Shown in pieces: positions 25,454 through 34,015 of a DNA stretch of 64,000 nt; position 1 is the first letter of the stretch, and the number at the start of each line of letters is the position of its first letter. A program made the position numbers and the translations under genes. Under the pieces are notes generated by a model. That model worked only from the letters and a program-made list of their open reading frames with translations. It was not told the DNA's origin and made no database searches. The stretch covers positions 41,949 through 105,948 of the forward strand of contig NZ_JACXZA010000011.1 of assembly GCF_014779765.1 (NCBI RefSeq), given 5' to 3'. Origin of the DNA: Paenibacillus terricola. GTDB lineage: Bacteria; Bacillota; Bacilli; Paenibacillales; Paenibacillaceae.

Positions 25454-28156
25454 ATGAACGTTGTTTATCAATTTGAAGAAGTAGCCAGACTTCCCTTGCC
25501 CGGGGATAACTGCGCCGTTGCGATTCGCCAGTTGGACTCCGGTACCGTTATTCAGTTTGAGGGCCAGTCCTTCACCTTGGATTATACGGTTATGGAAGGT
25601 CATCGATTTGCGGTGAAAGCAATTGCACAAGGGGAAGAGCTGCTGTCGTGGCAATTGCCTTTCGGCGCGGCGTTAGAGCCAATTCAGCCCGGTCACTATG
25701 TGATCAACGAAACTGTTCTGCAAGCGCTTAGTGTGCGTAATCTGGCATTCGCATTGCCGCCTGTGCCCAACTTTGCGGATCAAGTTCATCCTTATGTTCT
25801 TGACGAGGAGAACTTCCAGCCGGCGCCAGCATCGCCAGCTTACGAGGATACGCGCACTTTCATGGGGTATCGTCGCCATGTAGATCGCGGGGTTGGTACC
25901 CGGAACTACGTTGTCCTGCTTGGCACTACTTCGCACACGGGCAGCTATGTGAAGAAGCTTGCCGCTCGTCTGCATGACGAATGCAAGAACTATGCGAATG
26001 TCGACGGAATTGTTCCTGCAGCGCATACGGAAGGCGGCACGGAGAATCCCAATAACGCTGAATTGCTGCTTCGTACGCTAGCTGGGTTTATCGCTAACCC
26101 TAACGTTGGCGCCGTATTGGTTGTCGATTATGGCAATGAATCGATCACGAACAAAATGGTGGAGGCTTATGCGCGCGAGAACGGCTACCCGATCGATGAT
26201 GTGCTCCATAAGTTCGTGTCGCTCACAGACAGCTTCGACGAGGAGTTAGTTAAGGGTGAAGCGTTAGTAAGGGAGTGGCTGCCTACTGTTAATGCGATGC
26301 AACGGACGCCCGAATCCATTCGTCACTTGCGTATCGGATTGCAGTGCGGCGGTTCGGACGCATTCTCTGGCGTATCCGCGAATCCGCTGCTGGGCTGGGT
26401 GTCGGAACAATTGGTGCGTTACGGCGGCGCGGCCAGCCTGGCTGAGACCGATGAATTGATTGGTGCGGAGCCTTATATTCTCTCAAAAGTACGTAATGTG
26501 GAAACCGCACGCAAATTTCTTGAACTTGTAGATCGGTTTAAGGAACGCACGTCGTGGCACGGCACCAGCGCGGAAGGTAACCCATCTGGCGGTAACATGT
26601 ATCGCGGCTTGTACAACATTTATCTCAAATCCATAGGCGCAGCCATGAAGAAAGACCCTGTAACGCGGATTGACTATGCAACCGAGTATGGGGAGCTTAT
26701 GAAGGACGGCGGCTACTATTTCATGGACAGTCCTGGCAATGACCTGGAGAGCATCGCTGGTCAGGTAGCCGCAGGCTGCAACATGATCTTCTTTACGACG
26801 GGCAACGGTTCGATCACCAATTTCCCTTACGTGCCGACGGTCAAGGTAGTCACAACGACTCGCCGCTTCCAATTGCTCTCGAATGATATGGACGTGAATG
26901 CGGGACAATATCTGGAAGGCAAGTCGATGGATGAGCTGGGCCAAGAGGTATTCGAACTGGCGATCCAAATCGCTTCCGGCCAGCGAAGCGTCGGTGAGAA
27001 GGCGGGCCATGCTCAGGTACAAATTTGGCGCAACTGGCAGCAGAACGATGCGGGCCAGCTGGATGCCTTGCTGCACGCTCCAGTACCGACAGGAGCGCCA
27101 ATTGAAATTCAAGAGGATGCAGTAACGATGGCTAATCCAATTGAATTTACTTTTACTCGACATCGCGATCGGCAGTCCAGTGACAATATTGGATTGATTG
27201 TGCCGACGAGTCTATGTGCTGGACAAGTAGCTAACATGATCACTCAGCGTCTGAACAAGCAAGGAGCAGGACAGTCTGATCTCTCTCGCTTTGTCACATT
27301 GGCACACACGGAGGGCTGCGGTACATCAGGAGGACCGGCTGAATCGCTGTTTGCCCGTACGATGATTGGCTATATTACGCACCCGATGGTGGAGCACTGT
27401 TTGCTGCTGGAGCATGGCTGCGAGAAAACGCACAACGATTATATGCGTCATCAGATGGAAGTGCATGGCGTCGATGCAAGCCGCCTCGGATATGCTAGCA
27501 TCCAGCTTGACGGGGGAATCGCCAAGGTGAGCGAGAAGGTCGAAGCTTGGTTTGCCGATCGATTGGCAGCAGTCGAGCCTGCAGAGAAGGTGACGGTCGG
27601 TCTGGAAGGACTCCGTATCGGAATCGTAAGCGACGGTGCCATTACCGACGATGCTGGCAAACAGCTAGCGCAGCTGACCAAGATGATTGTTGGCGCTGGT
27701 GGCGTGGTCGTCGTTCCTGAGAACAGTGGATTGCTTGCAGCGACAACATTCGGCCAACACCTTTTTGCATCGTCTCAAGTTTGCCCGTCCATCGCCTATG
27801 GTGAACATGTTCGCAACAATGGCCTCCACGTTATGGAGACACCTACAACACATTGGGTTGAGACAATTACGGGACTCGCTGCTACAGGTGTAGAATTAGT
27901 GATTGCACTGGTCGGCAACCGTCCGATGCAGACGCATCCGTTCGTACCGATGCTGCAAATGTCAGCAGAGCAGGGCATGCTGCAGAATCATCAGGAAGAT
28001 CTTGATTTGGTACTCATGGGCAGCCCGGACGTATGGGTGAGTCAAATTCTTGAGCGAAGCAAGCAGATTATGGAGCATACTTATGTGCCGCGTCTCTACC
28101 AGAAAGGTAATATCGATTTCCAAATGACGCGCGGCTTCTTGGGCGTGTCGTTATAA
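25454..28156 (+). CDS. UxaA-family (altronate/galactarate dehydratase-like) lyase with internal duplication
   Basis: This 900-aa protein is nearly twice the usual 490-520 aa of altronate dehydratases. Residues about 1-100 resemble the N-terminal SAF-like part. The catalytic-type region starts at GTRNYVVLLGTTSHTGSYVK and includes VPAAHTEGGTENPNNAELLL. A second related segment begins near residue 575 (NIGLIVPTSLCAGQVANMIT, FVTLAHTEGCGTSGGPAESL, YITHPMVEHCLLLEHGCE). UxaA enzymes dehydrate sugar acids to 2-keto-3-deoxy acids with iron. The first copy has HTEGG where the second has HTEGCG, so metal binding may be split between them. The aldo/keto reductase gene follows 32 nt downstream. Confidence 0.82.
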   Translation: MNVVYQFEEVARLPLPGDNCAVAIRQLDSGTVIQFEGQSFTLDYTVMEGHRFAVKAIAQGEELLSWQLPFGAALEPIQPGHYVINETVLQALSVRNLAFALPPVPNFADQVHPYVLDEENFQPAPASPAYEDTRTFMGYRRHVDRGVGTRNYVVLLGTTSHTGSYVKKLAARLHDECKNYANVDGIVPAAHTEGGTENPNNAELLLRTLAGFIANPNVGAVLVVDYGNESITNKMVEAYARENGYPIDDVLHKFVSLTDSFDEELVKGEALVREWLPTVNAMQRTPESIRHLRIGLQCGGSDAFSGVSANPLLGWVSEQLVRYGGAASLAETDELIGAEPYILSKVRNVETARKFLELVDRFKERTSWHGTSAEGNPSGGNMYRGLYNIYLKSIGAAMKKDPVTRIDYATEYGELMKDGGYYFMDSPGNDLESIAGQVAAGCNMIFFTTGNGSITNFPYVPTVKVVTTTRRFQLLSNDMDVNAGQYLEGKSMDELGQEVFELAIQIASGQRSVGEKAGHAQVQIWRNWQQNDAGQLDALLHAPVPTGAPIEIQEDAVTMANPIEFTFTRHRDRQSSDNIGLIVPTSLCAGQVANMITQRLNKQGAGQSDLSRFVTLAHTEGCGTSGGPAESLFARTMIGYITHPMVEHCLLLEHGCEKTHNDYMRHQMEVHGVDASRLGYASIQLDGGIAKVSEKVEAWFADRLAAVEPAEKVTVGLEGLRIGIVSDGAITDDAGKQLAQLTKMIVGAGGVVVVPENSGLLAATTFGQHLFASSQVCPSIAYGEHVRNNGLHVMETPTTHWVETITGLAATGVELVIALVGNRPMQTHPFVPMLQMSAEQGMLQNHQEDLDLVLMGSPDVWVSQILERSKQIMEHTYVPRLYQKGNIDFQMTRGFLGVSL

Positions 28157-28188
28157 TCTAGATATTAATGAAAAGAGAGGACTACACG

Positions 28189-29151
28189 ATGTCGAACACA
28201 CTTTTATCCAAACGGCCGCTCGGCAATACCGGTTTGCTCGTAACGCCGCTATGTATTGGAGCCGCTCCGCTTGGAGATATGCCGGAAACCTTCCAATATG
28301 GTGTGCTGGAAGAACAGGCGCTGGACACGCTTCGTACTGCCTTCGAGAGCTCGATCAACTTCTTGGATACGGCTGCAGCATACGGCAATGGCGAGAGCGA
28401 GCGGAGAATCGGCAAAGCGATTAAAGCAAATGGCGGGCTTCCGGCAGATTACGTATTGGCGACTAAAGCTGATCGCGACTTGACGACCGGCGACTTCAGC
28501 GGCGAACAGATCAAACGATCGATCGAAGGAAGTCTCGAACGTTTAGGTCTTGATCGTCTGCAATACGTTTATATTCATGATCCTGAACATACCACCTTTG
28601 AAAACATTATGGGACCCGGTGGGGCTCTAGAGGTGCTGAGAGATTATCTTGATCAAAGAGTTATCGGTAACATTGGAATTTCTGGCGGACCGATCGATAT
28701 GCTTATTCAATATGTCGAAACAGGAGCGTTCAGCGCTGTAGAGACGCATAATCGATATACGCTGCTTAATCGATGTGCCGAGCCATTGCTTGATGTCGCG
28801 AGTCGTATGGGCGTCGCCGTCATTAACGGCGCACCTTATGGCAGCGGCATATTGGCCAAAGGTCCGGATGCCTATGCACGTTACGCCTATAGCGAAGCTC
28901 CGGCAATCGTAATCGAACGGGCGCGTTCGTTCGCGAAAGTTTGCCAAGAGTATGATGTGCCACTGGCGGCTGCTGCGCTTCAATTCTCTCTTCGCGACCC
29001 GCGAATTGCCAGTACAGTTATCGGCATGACCAAACCGGAACGGGTAGCCCAGACGATAGAGTTCGCGAATTACCCGATTTCTGCTGAGCTATGGCCGGCG
29101 CTTGACGCATTCGGCTACGATGTAACCGATCCAGAAGCGACGCGGTTTTAG
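28189..29151 (+). CDS. Aldo/keto reductase (aldose 1-dehydrogenase-like)
   Basis: This 320-aa NAD(P)-dependent oxidoreductase has the family tetrad Asp60, Tyr65, Lys93 and His130 visible in FLDTAAAYG, ATKAD and YVYIHDPE. The sequence style is that of the D-threo-aldose/L-fucose dehydrogenase branch. ATG at 28189 follows AGAGAGG by 8 nt. With the UxaA-type gene upstream it could oxidise a sugar to the lactone whose acid is then dehydrated; that pathway is an inference. Confidence 0.88.
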   Translation: MSNTLLSKRPLGNTGLLVTPLCIGAAPLGDMPETFQYGVLEEQALDTLRTAFESSINFLDTAAAYGNGESERRIGKAIKANGGLPADYVLATKADRDLTTGDFSGEQIKRSIEGSLERLGLDRLQYVYIHDPEHTTFENIMGPGGALEVLRDYLDQRVIGNIGISGGPIDMLIQYVETGAFSAVETHNRYTLLNRCAEPLLDVASRMGVAVINGAPYGSGILAKGPDAYARYAYSEAPAIVIERARSFAKVCQEYDVPLAAAALQFSLRDPRIASTVIGMTKPERVAQTIEFANYPISAELWPALDAFGYDVTDPEATRF

Positions 29152-29528
29152 ACTGCTGAGCAAGTTTACAACGGCCACTGTGGCAATATGCAGCGAGAGC
29201 TAGAGCATGAGTATAAGCAGTAATGAGTCTTTTGAAGCTTTAGGGGAAATATCAAAAGGACAGGCGACACCCCTTTTCGTTCCGACTGAAAAGGTTAACG
29301 TATTCTTGAATCATTAAACTGGACCTTACTAAAAGGATCTCATTCATTCTACACCGTAGACCTGCAAGGCATTGTTTGTAAACCCCGACCACATAAGGTC
29401 GGGGTTTATTTATGTGGTAAAAGCGAAGGGTCCGTAGCCCCTTTATCCAAATTTTAAGTGAGTCAACTACTTTTGTAGGATATGATGGGTTTGAATGTAG
29501 TCGGTACTAAAGAGATGAGGGCGTCATT
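29152..29528. other. Intergenic stretch with repeat D
   Basis: No gene is seen. It contains the terminator-like repeat at 29378-29407 and otherwise unassigned sequence. Confidence 0.4.
29378..29407 (+). repeat. Terminator part of ssrA-end-like repeat (copy D)
   Basis: This 30-nt hairpin matches the terminator of repeat C with one base change in the loop. The TGTAAACCCC entry is kept, but the upstream half of the repeat is absent. Confidence 0.65.
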
Positions 29529-30935
29529 GTGAAGAAGTGGCTGTTAGCGATTTTTTTGCTATCTTTAACAATAGGACTTGCTGCTTGCCAATCGGATTCT
29601 TCGGACCAGACGCGCGAGGAGCAGCAGGAGGGATCGATACCGAGCTCAACTGAAGATCAGCAGGCGGAGATGGTTAATGAGTCGAGGGATGAGATTGTTA
29701 TTACCGACATCGCAACTTGGACGCATCCGGTCAAGAGCATTTTGTCAGGTGTGCCATTCGAGTTACATAAGGTTATATTGACGAATGAGTCTACCTATCC
29801 AAAGTTTTATGTTCAGTACCCGGATGTAGAGGCTCTGAAGACTTCGCAGGACTTACCGGATAAACTGCTGGCTATTGCCAAGGAGAATGGATATTGGGAT
29901 TATGAACTTGTGAATGAACAAGGCAAGCTGACCATCGAGGTGAAAATCGATAAAAAAGCGAAGCGCATCAAGAGCATTCTGGTGAATGGCGAACCGTATT
30001 CGGTACCTGACGCCGTGAATCAAGATGCGGGCTCTTCGGCGGACGGGGAAGCTAAAGTTCCTGAATCCATTGTAGTTCCTAAGAAGTATGCGGCTTTTGT
30101 TGAAGAACACTCTCTTGGAAGCCTTGACGATGTTAACTTCTTCAAGACCGTAGACTTAAACGGGGACGGGATCGAGGAAGCGGTGATTGCATTCTCGGAT
30201 GTTTATAAAATTTATGTACTTGGCGAAAACAATAGCGAAGTCAAACAATTGGGCGACTCGCTGCAAAGTGCTTATGGAGTGTATAACATCCGGTTCATTC
30301 ATTTGCAGGACCGGCCTGAGCCTGTCATTGCGTTCGGCTTGTCTAATGGGGGCGGACTGGATGGATTCTGGCTTATTGGCCTCCAAGGAGAGAAGCTCGA
30401 AGAGATTTCATATAGCGCATCTGCTACCGGAGCTGGTGTAGATGAGTTAATTGATGCCGATCAGGATGGGAAATATGATGGTTATGTACAAGAGCGATAT
30501 AGCTATGATGTTATGTATTATCATGTACTTCGAACATTCGAACTCCGTAACCACGAGTTTGTTCAGACTCGGACTAGCGTTGATCTAGGGAAGTATCCTG
30601 CAGAGGCGCGGGATGTCATTGCTCAATATATAACGCTGCATGTACTCGATGATGGCTATTCTCCTGAGTTAACGCAGCGCTTAGCAGAGCTATGTCCATC
30701 ATGTACGGAGGATCAGTTATTGAGATTCGAACATCAATGGAAAACATTCAAAGACTTTGATACTTTCAGTTTGCATGAGTTGTTAATGGATAATGAGAGC
30801 ATGATTGAGCAAGTAGATCCGAAGATGAATGTAAAGACGATTATACTTACCGAATCGATGGACAATGGGATAGATGGGAAGCTCACAGTACGCCTCGAGA
30901 AAACGAAAGACAGATGGGTCATAATTGATTTCTAG
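29529..30935 (+). CDS. Lipoprotein of unknown function (468 aa)
   Basis: A GTG start after GAGATGAGGG gives MKKWLLAIFLLSLTIGLAAC, a clear lipoprotein signal with the acylated Cys in LAAC. An acidic Ser/Gln/Glu linker follows, then domains without a recognised family. DLNGDGIEEAVIAF and DADQDGKYDGYV look like calcium-binding, FG-GAP-like loops of a beta-propeller. It is a stand-alone gene between repeats D and E and is followed by its own terminator. Confidence 0.75.
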   Translation: MKKWLLAIFLLSLTIGLAACQSDSSDQTREEQQEGSIPSSTEDQQAEMVNESRDEIVITDIATWTHPVKSILSGVPFELHKVILTNESTYPKFYVQYPDVEALKTSQDLPDKLLAIAKENGYWDYELVNEQGKLTIEVKIDKKAKRIKSILVNGEPYSVPDAVNQDAGSSADGEAKVPESIVVPKKYAAFVEEHSLGSLDDVNFFKTVDLNGDGIEEAVIAFSDVYKIYVLGENNSEVKQLGDSLQSAYGVYNIRFIHLQDRPEPVIAFGLSNGGGLDGFWLIGLQGEKLEEISYSASATGAGVDELIDADQDGKYDGYVQERYSYDVMYYHVLRTFELRNHEFVQTRTSVDLGKYPAEARDVIAQYITLHVLDDGYSPELTQRLAELCPSCTEDQLLRFEHQWKTFKDFDTFSLHELLMDNESMIEQVDPKMNVKTIILTESMDNGIDGKLTVRLEKTKDRWVIIDF

Positions 30936-30946
30936 TGATAGGTGTA

Positions 30947-30978
30947 GCCTCTTGATCGCTTGCGGTCAAGGGGCTTTT
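30947..30978 (+). terminator. Terminator of the lipoprotein gene
   Basis: GCCTCTTGATCG (30947-30958) pairs with CGGTCAAGGGGC (30963-30974), then TTTT. Confidence 0.8.
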
Positions 30979-31005
30979 GTGAACAGCTTGCATGTAATAG
31001 CAACA

Positions 31006-31051
31006 ATCCGGCAAATTGTGGTTATGCTAAGCCGCGCTTCTTTTAATATGG
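31006..31051 (+). repeat. ssrA-end-like repeat E (no terminator)
   Basis: TCCGGCAAATTGTGGTTATG, then CTAAGCCGCGCTTCTTTTA. It is the rightmost and most eroded copy of the A/B/C repeat, just before the acyltransferase gene. Confidence 0.5.
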
Positions 31052-31086
31052 TATGATATGGATAAAAATAGTGAGGATTACTCGGA

Positions 31087-32205
31087 ATGAAAAATCGACT
31101 ATTTTTTCTGGATAACATACGTACGTTTCTAACCATGTTGCTCATAATATTCCACACCGCTATTGCTTACGGAGCGTCGGGGTCATGGATTCTTGATGAC
31201 GTAGATAAGAGCGAAATCAATGCGACAATTGTTCTGTTAACGATCTTTACCGGAGTATGCCAGGCTTTCTTCATGGGACTCTTCTTTTTGATCTCTTCGT
31301 ATTTCTTCCCGACATCGTATGAGAGAAAAGGAGCTTTTCAGTTTCTAAAGGGGCGGCTTGTACGTCTAGGAATTCCTCTGCTCATTTATTATTTTGTGAT
31401 TGGCCCTATGACGGTATGGTATGCCAAATTTCGAGATCAACAAACGATGGTTCAGTTTTATAAGGATAACGTTTGGAGTTTCCGTTGGACTTTCTTTGGT
31501 CCTGCTTGGTTTCTGGAAGCCTCTATTTACTTCACCTTGCTCTATATTCTCTTTCGACTTCTTACAAAAGATCGGATCACGAAGAAATCGATTGTTTTTC
31601 CCAACAGTAAGACGCTCGTTACTGTGGCGATTGCTCTTGGATTAAGCGCATTTGCAGTACGTCTGGTTTATCCTACGGGCACGGGACCCTTGGAACTGCA
31701 ATTGGGTTACTTTCCATCCTACATATTGCTGTTCATTGCTGGTATTATTGCGCAAAGACAAGGATGGTTGGAACAAATTCCGGGCAAAATAGAACGGTTA
31801 TGGAAATGGGTAGCGTTGATTGGCGTGGTGCCCGTTTTGCCACTCGGACTGATCTTAACCGGGGCATTAGATGGAGACGTTCATTTTGACGGCGGATTTA
31901 ACATGCAGGCCTTGTTTTATGCGATGTGGGAGCCATTCATCTGTTTAGGGATCATTATTTTCCTGCTTTCTTATTTCCACAGAAGATTCAATACGATGAA
32001 TGCATTCTCGAAATGGTTATCTGATAATGCCTATACGGTCTATTTGATTCACCCGCCAGTCGTTGTCGGATGGACGATCGCTTTTCATGGAGTCGGCGTA
32101 CCGGCTATCATTAAATGGATCATGGTCTCGGCCCTTTCTATCGCTGTTTGTTTTATTGTCGCCAGTGCAATTCGAATGCTGCCTTATGCCAAACGTGTGT
32201 TTTAA
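31087..32205 (+). CDS. Acyltransferase-3 family membrane protein
   Basis: This 372-aa protein has about ten hydrophobic helices. It opens with FLDNIRTFLTMLLIIFHTAI, in which the His of the family's conserved N-terminal motif is visible. Such proteins transfer acyl groups to sugars, lipids or antibiotics at the membrane. TGAGGA precedes the ATG. It has no operon partner, and the acceptor is unknown. Confidence 0.88.
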   Translation: MKNRLFFLDNIRTFLTMLLIIFHTAIAYGASGSWILDDVDKSEINATIVLLTIFTGVCQAFFMGLFFLISSYFFPTSYERKGAFQFLKGRLVRLGIPLLIYYFVIGPMTVWYAKFRDQQTMVQFYKDNVWSFRWTFFGPAWFLEASIYFTLLYILFRLLTKDRITKKSIVFPNSKTLVTVAIALGLSAFAVRLVYPTGTGPLELQLGYFPSYILLFIAGIIAQRQGWLEQIPGKIERLWKWVALIGVVPVLPLGLILTGALDGDVHFDGGFNMQALFYAMWEPFICLGIIIFLLSYFHRRFNTMNAFSKWLSDNAYTVYLIHPPVVVGWTIAFHGVGVPAIIKWIMVSALSIAVCFIVASAIRMLPYAKRVF

Positions 32206-32303
32206 TAGGAAGTATCCTGGCATCCGCTAATCATCAGATCAGAGCTCCTAACGATTATTCATTAAACTGGGGTCCATTGGGATTAGCTATTTAAGGGTTT
32301 GTG

Positions 32304-32312
32304 TGATATGAT
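32304..32312 (+). promoter_or_regulatory. Candidate extended -10 promoter of the cold-shock gene
   Basis: TGATATGAT fits an extended -10 (TGnTATnnT). Transcription would start near 32319, before the leader hairpin. Confidence 0.4.
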
Positions 32313-32334
32313 GTATATATAAATGTCGTGACTG

Positions 32335-32399
32335 AATTCACATAGCGTAGAGGGTTATTTACCTAGAGGCAATAACCTTGTACGGTATGTGAATTTTTT
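32335..32399 (+). terminator. Leader terminator/attenuator hairpin before the cold-shock gene
   Basis: Outer arms AATTCACATA (32335-32344) and TATGTGAATT (32386-32395) pair perfectly, CGTA/TACG extend them, and inner arms 32351-32359 and 32371-32379 pair over 9 bp. A run of six Ts follows. It lies 130 nt after the acyltransferase stop and 52 nt before the cold-shock start, so it could end the former or attenuate the latter. Confidence 0.75.
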
Positions 32400-32451
32400 A
32401 TTTCTTTTTCGATAAGAAGGTCATGTAAATATAAATAAGGTGGTTATCCAA

Positions 32452-32652
32452 TTGGAAAAAGGTACAGTGAAATGGTTCAATGCAGAAAAAGGATTCGGTT
32501 TTATTGAAGTAGAAGGCGGCGGCGATGTATTCGTACATTTCAGCGCAATCACTGGTGACGGCTACAAATCCCTGGATGAAGGCCAACGCGTTGAATTTAA
32601 CGTCGTACAAGGCAACCGCGGACCACAAGCCGAGAATGTTGTAAAACTGTAA
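32452..32652 (+). CDS. Cold-shock protein (CspA/CspB family)
   Basis: This 66-aa single cold-shock domain is an RNA chaperone. RNP1 (KGFGFIEV) and RNP2 (VFVHFSAI) are intact. The TTG at 32452 is preferred because AAGGTGG lies 8 nt upstream and the product then begins [10 protein letters not shown] with the standard length; starting earlier would add four residues. The gene has a structured leader and is followed by a YdjO-type cold-inducible gene. Confidence 0.95.
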   Translation: MEKGTVKWFNAEKGFGFIEVEGGGDVFVHFSAITGDGYKSLDEGQRVEFNVVQGNRGPQAENVVKL

Positions 32653-32665
32653 GTTAGTACTTCAA

Positions 32666-32699
32666 GCCCCGAACGAACATTTCGTTTGGGGCATTTTTT
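32666..32699 (+). terminator. Terminator of the cold-shock gene
   Basis: GCCCCGAACGA pairs with TCGTTTGGGGC, then TTTTTT. Confidence 0.85.
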
Positions 32700-32740
32700 A
32701 TCGCAACATCTATTTCATGGAGAGAAAGAGGGATGTACAA

Positions 32741-32956
32741 TTGTATAATAATTCTCGAAAAAAAACACTTGAAGAAATCCCCCTAGTGCCAACCGCCATA
32801 TGGTCTTGTACAGATGAAAACTGTCGCGGATGGATGAGAGATAATTTTGTTTTCTCCGTCGTTCCTGTATGCTCTCTATGCCAATCCGAAATGGTTAAAG
32901 GCGAAAAAATGCTGGCAGCCGTCACCAATACGAGCCCACTCCAGATTAAGCTGTGA
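32741..32956 (+). CDS. ydjO: YdjO-like cold-inducible zinc-ribbon protein
   Basis: This 71-aa protein has two Cys pairs, WSCTDENCRGWMRDNF and PVCSLCQSEMVKGEKML, forming a probable zinc ribbon. The pattern (CxxxxC-GW-R-NF then CxLC-S-MV-G) matches my memory of Bacillus YdjO, a small cold-inducible protein of unknown function. The TTG at 32741 after AGAGGGATG gives family length; an ATG at 32717 lacks a ribosome-binding site. Its position behind the cold-shock gene supports the assignment. Confidence 0.75.
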   Translation: MYNNSRKKTLEEIPLVPTAIWSCTDENCRGWMRDNFVFSVVPVCSLCQSEMVKGEKMLAAVTNTSPLQIKL

Positions 32957-32990
32957 ATAGGTAATCTTGATAGTAATTCCATTCTCCACG

Positions 32991-33045
32991 GCTCAAACCA
33001 AAATCCGGAACCATACAGGTTGTGGGTTTTGGTTTGAGCTTTTAT
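32991..33045 (+). terminator. Terminator of the ydjO-like gene
   Basis: 16-nt arms 32991-33006 and 33024-33039, then TTTT. Confidence 0.85.
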
Positions 33046-33123
33046 TAGGAGAGGCGGCGATGAGACCCTCTAACAGACCTTTTCAAGGGGATCGCTGCTC
33101 GAATTCTTTTTGCATTCTGCAAA

Positions 33124-33145
33124 GAATGTGATATAAATCACATTC
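33124..33145 (+). promoter_or_regulatory. Crp/Fnr-type palindrome upstream of the DoxX gene
   Basis: GAATGTGAT and ATCACATTC form a perfect inverted repeat around ATAA. The core is TGTGA-N6-TCACA, the consensus of Fnr/Crp proteins, centred at 33134.5. A TATGTT/TTAAAT -10-like region near 33159-33168 lies at class-II distance. Confidence 0.55.
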
Positions 33146-33369
33146 TTCTCTATCGAAGTATGTTAAATTAAAGCTGCAAGGAGAAAGCAATACATAGCAA
33201 CAAGAAGAAGGGAAGTATGAACCATGAAAACCCCAGTTCAGAAACGTTCTCGGTTCGAGCGATCTAATATCTCGCGGCAATCCCAGTTTATCGAGTAATT
33301 CGGAAGCTAGTTATTTTTTTAGGATATTACGTGAAAAAAATCACAATAATAAAATCGGAGATGATTGTC

Positions 33370-33906
33370 ATGTTAGCATGGCTTAGGACTAATAAATATG
33401 TTGCGATTCTTATGATTTTCATTCGTGTCTACCTTGGTTACCAATGGATCGAAGGGGGCTGGCACAAGCTGACGGGCGGTTTCGATGCTGCTGGATTTCT
33501 GAAAAATGCAATCGCGAACCCGATCGCCGATAAAACGACGCATGAGTTGGTTTATCCGAACTTCGTATACTTCATCGAGCACTTCGCGATGCCGAACGTA
33601 AAGCTCTTTAACATCATCATCCCAATCGGCGAATTCCTCGTAGGCGCCGGATTGATTCTCGGGGGACTGACTGCAGCGGCAGCCTTCTTCGGACTCTTAA
33701 TGAACTTCATGTTCATGTTCGCCGGAACACTGAACACGAACCCATGGCTTGTCCTTCTCGGAGGAATCGTGCTCTTCGCAGGTACTAACGCAGGACGCTA
33801 TGGATTGGACTACTACTTGCTCCCGCTGCTGCGCAAAGCACTCAAACATAAGAAGCCTGGTGGAGGCGAAACAATGACTCCTATCGGTACGGCAAACGCC
33901 CACTAG
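33370..33906 (+). CDS. DoxX-family membrane protein
   Basis: This 178-aa protein has four predicted helices and the segments RVYLGYQWIEGGWHKLTGGF and LLMNFMFMFAGTLNTNPWL typical of DoxX/DoxD-like quinone-linked or redox membrane proteins. CGGAG lies 9 nt before the ATG at 33370; a frame from 33331 is longer but lacks a site. The Fnr-like palindrome upstream suggests response to oxygen limitation. The exact reaction is unknown. Confidence 0.85.
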   Translation: MLAWLRTNKYVAILMIFIRVYLGYQWIEGGWHKLTGGFDAAGFLKNAIANPIADKTTHELVYPNFVYFIEHFAMPNVKLFNIIIPIGEFLVGAGLILGGLTAAAAFFGLLMNFMFMFAGTLNTNPWLVLLGGIVLFAGTNAGRYGLDYYLLPLLRKALKHKKPGGGETMTPIGTANAH

Positions 33907-33931
33907 CTAAGTAGCTCCAGCAAAAAACGAA

Positions 33932-33950
33932 CCCCCTCGATTCGAGGGGG
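33932..33950. terminator. GC-rich hairpin after the DoxX gene
   Basis: CCCCCTCGA pairs with TCGAGGGGG. No strong U-tract follows, so it is a weak terminator or a 3' stabiliser. Confidence 0.5.
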
Positions 33951-33971
33951 TCAGCTATTTCATACAGCTGT

Positions 33972-34000
33972 GAGACAGATTTTATTTTTCATGATACAAT
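33972..34000 (+). promoter_or_regulatory. Promoter of the gene at 34098
   Basis: GAGACA and TACAAT are spaced by 17 nt. Transcription would start near 34006, upstream of the leader terminator. Confidence 0.5.
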
Positions 34001-34015
34001 CATTTCAAAATCATA

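Noticed and set aside
15793..31051. An integrase or transposase that would explain the repeats
   Set aside because: I looked in all annotated frames for tyrosine or serine recombinase and DDE motifs and found none; only the HNH protein is nuclease-like.
33224..33298. Micro-ORF MKTPVQKRSRFERSNISRQS in the DoxX leader
   Set aside because: Weak start context and no conservation evidence; it could be a leader peptide, but I cannot support it.
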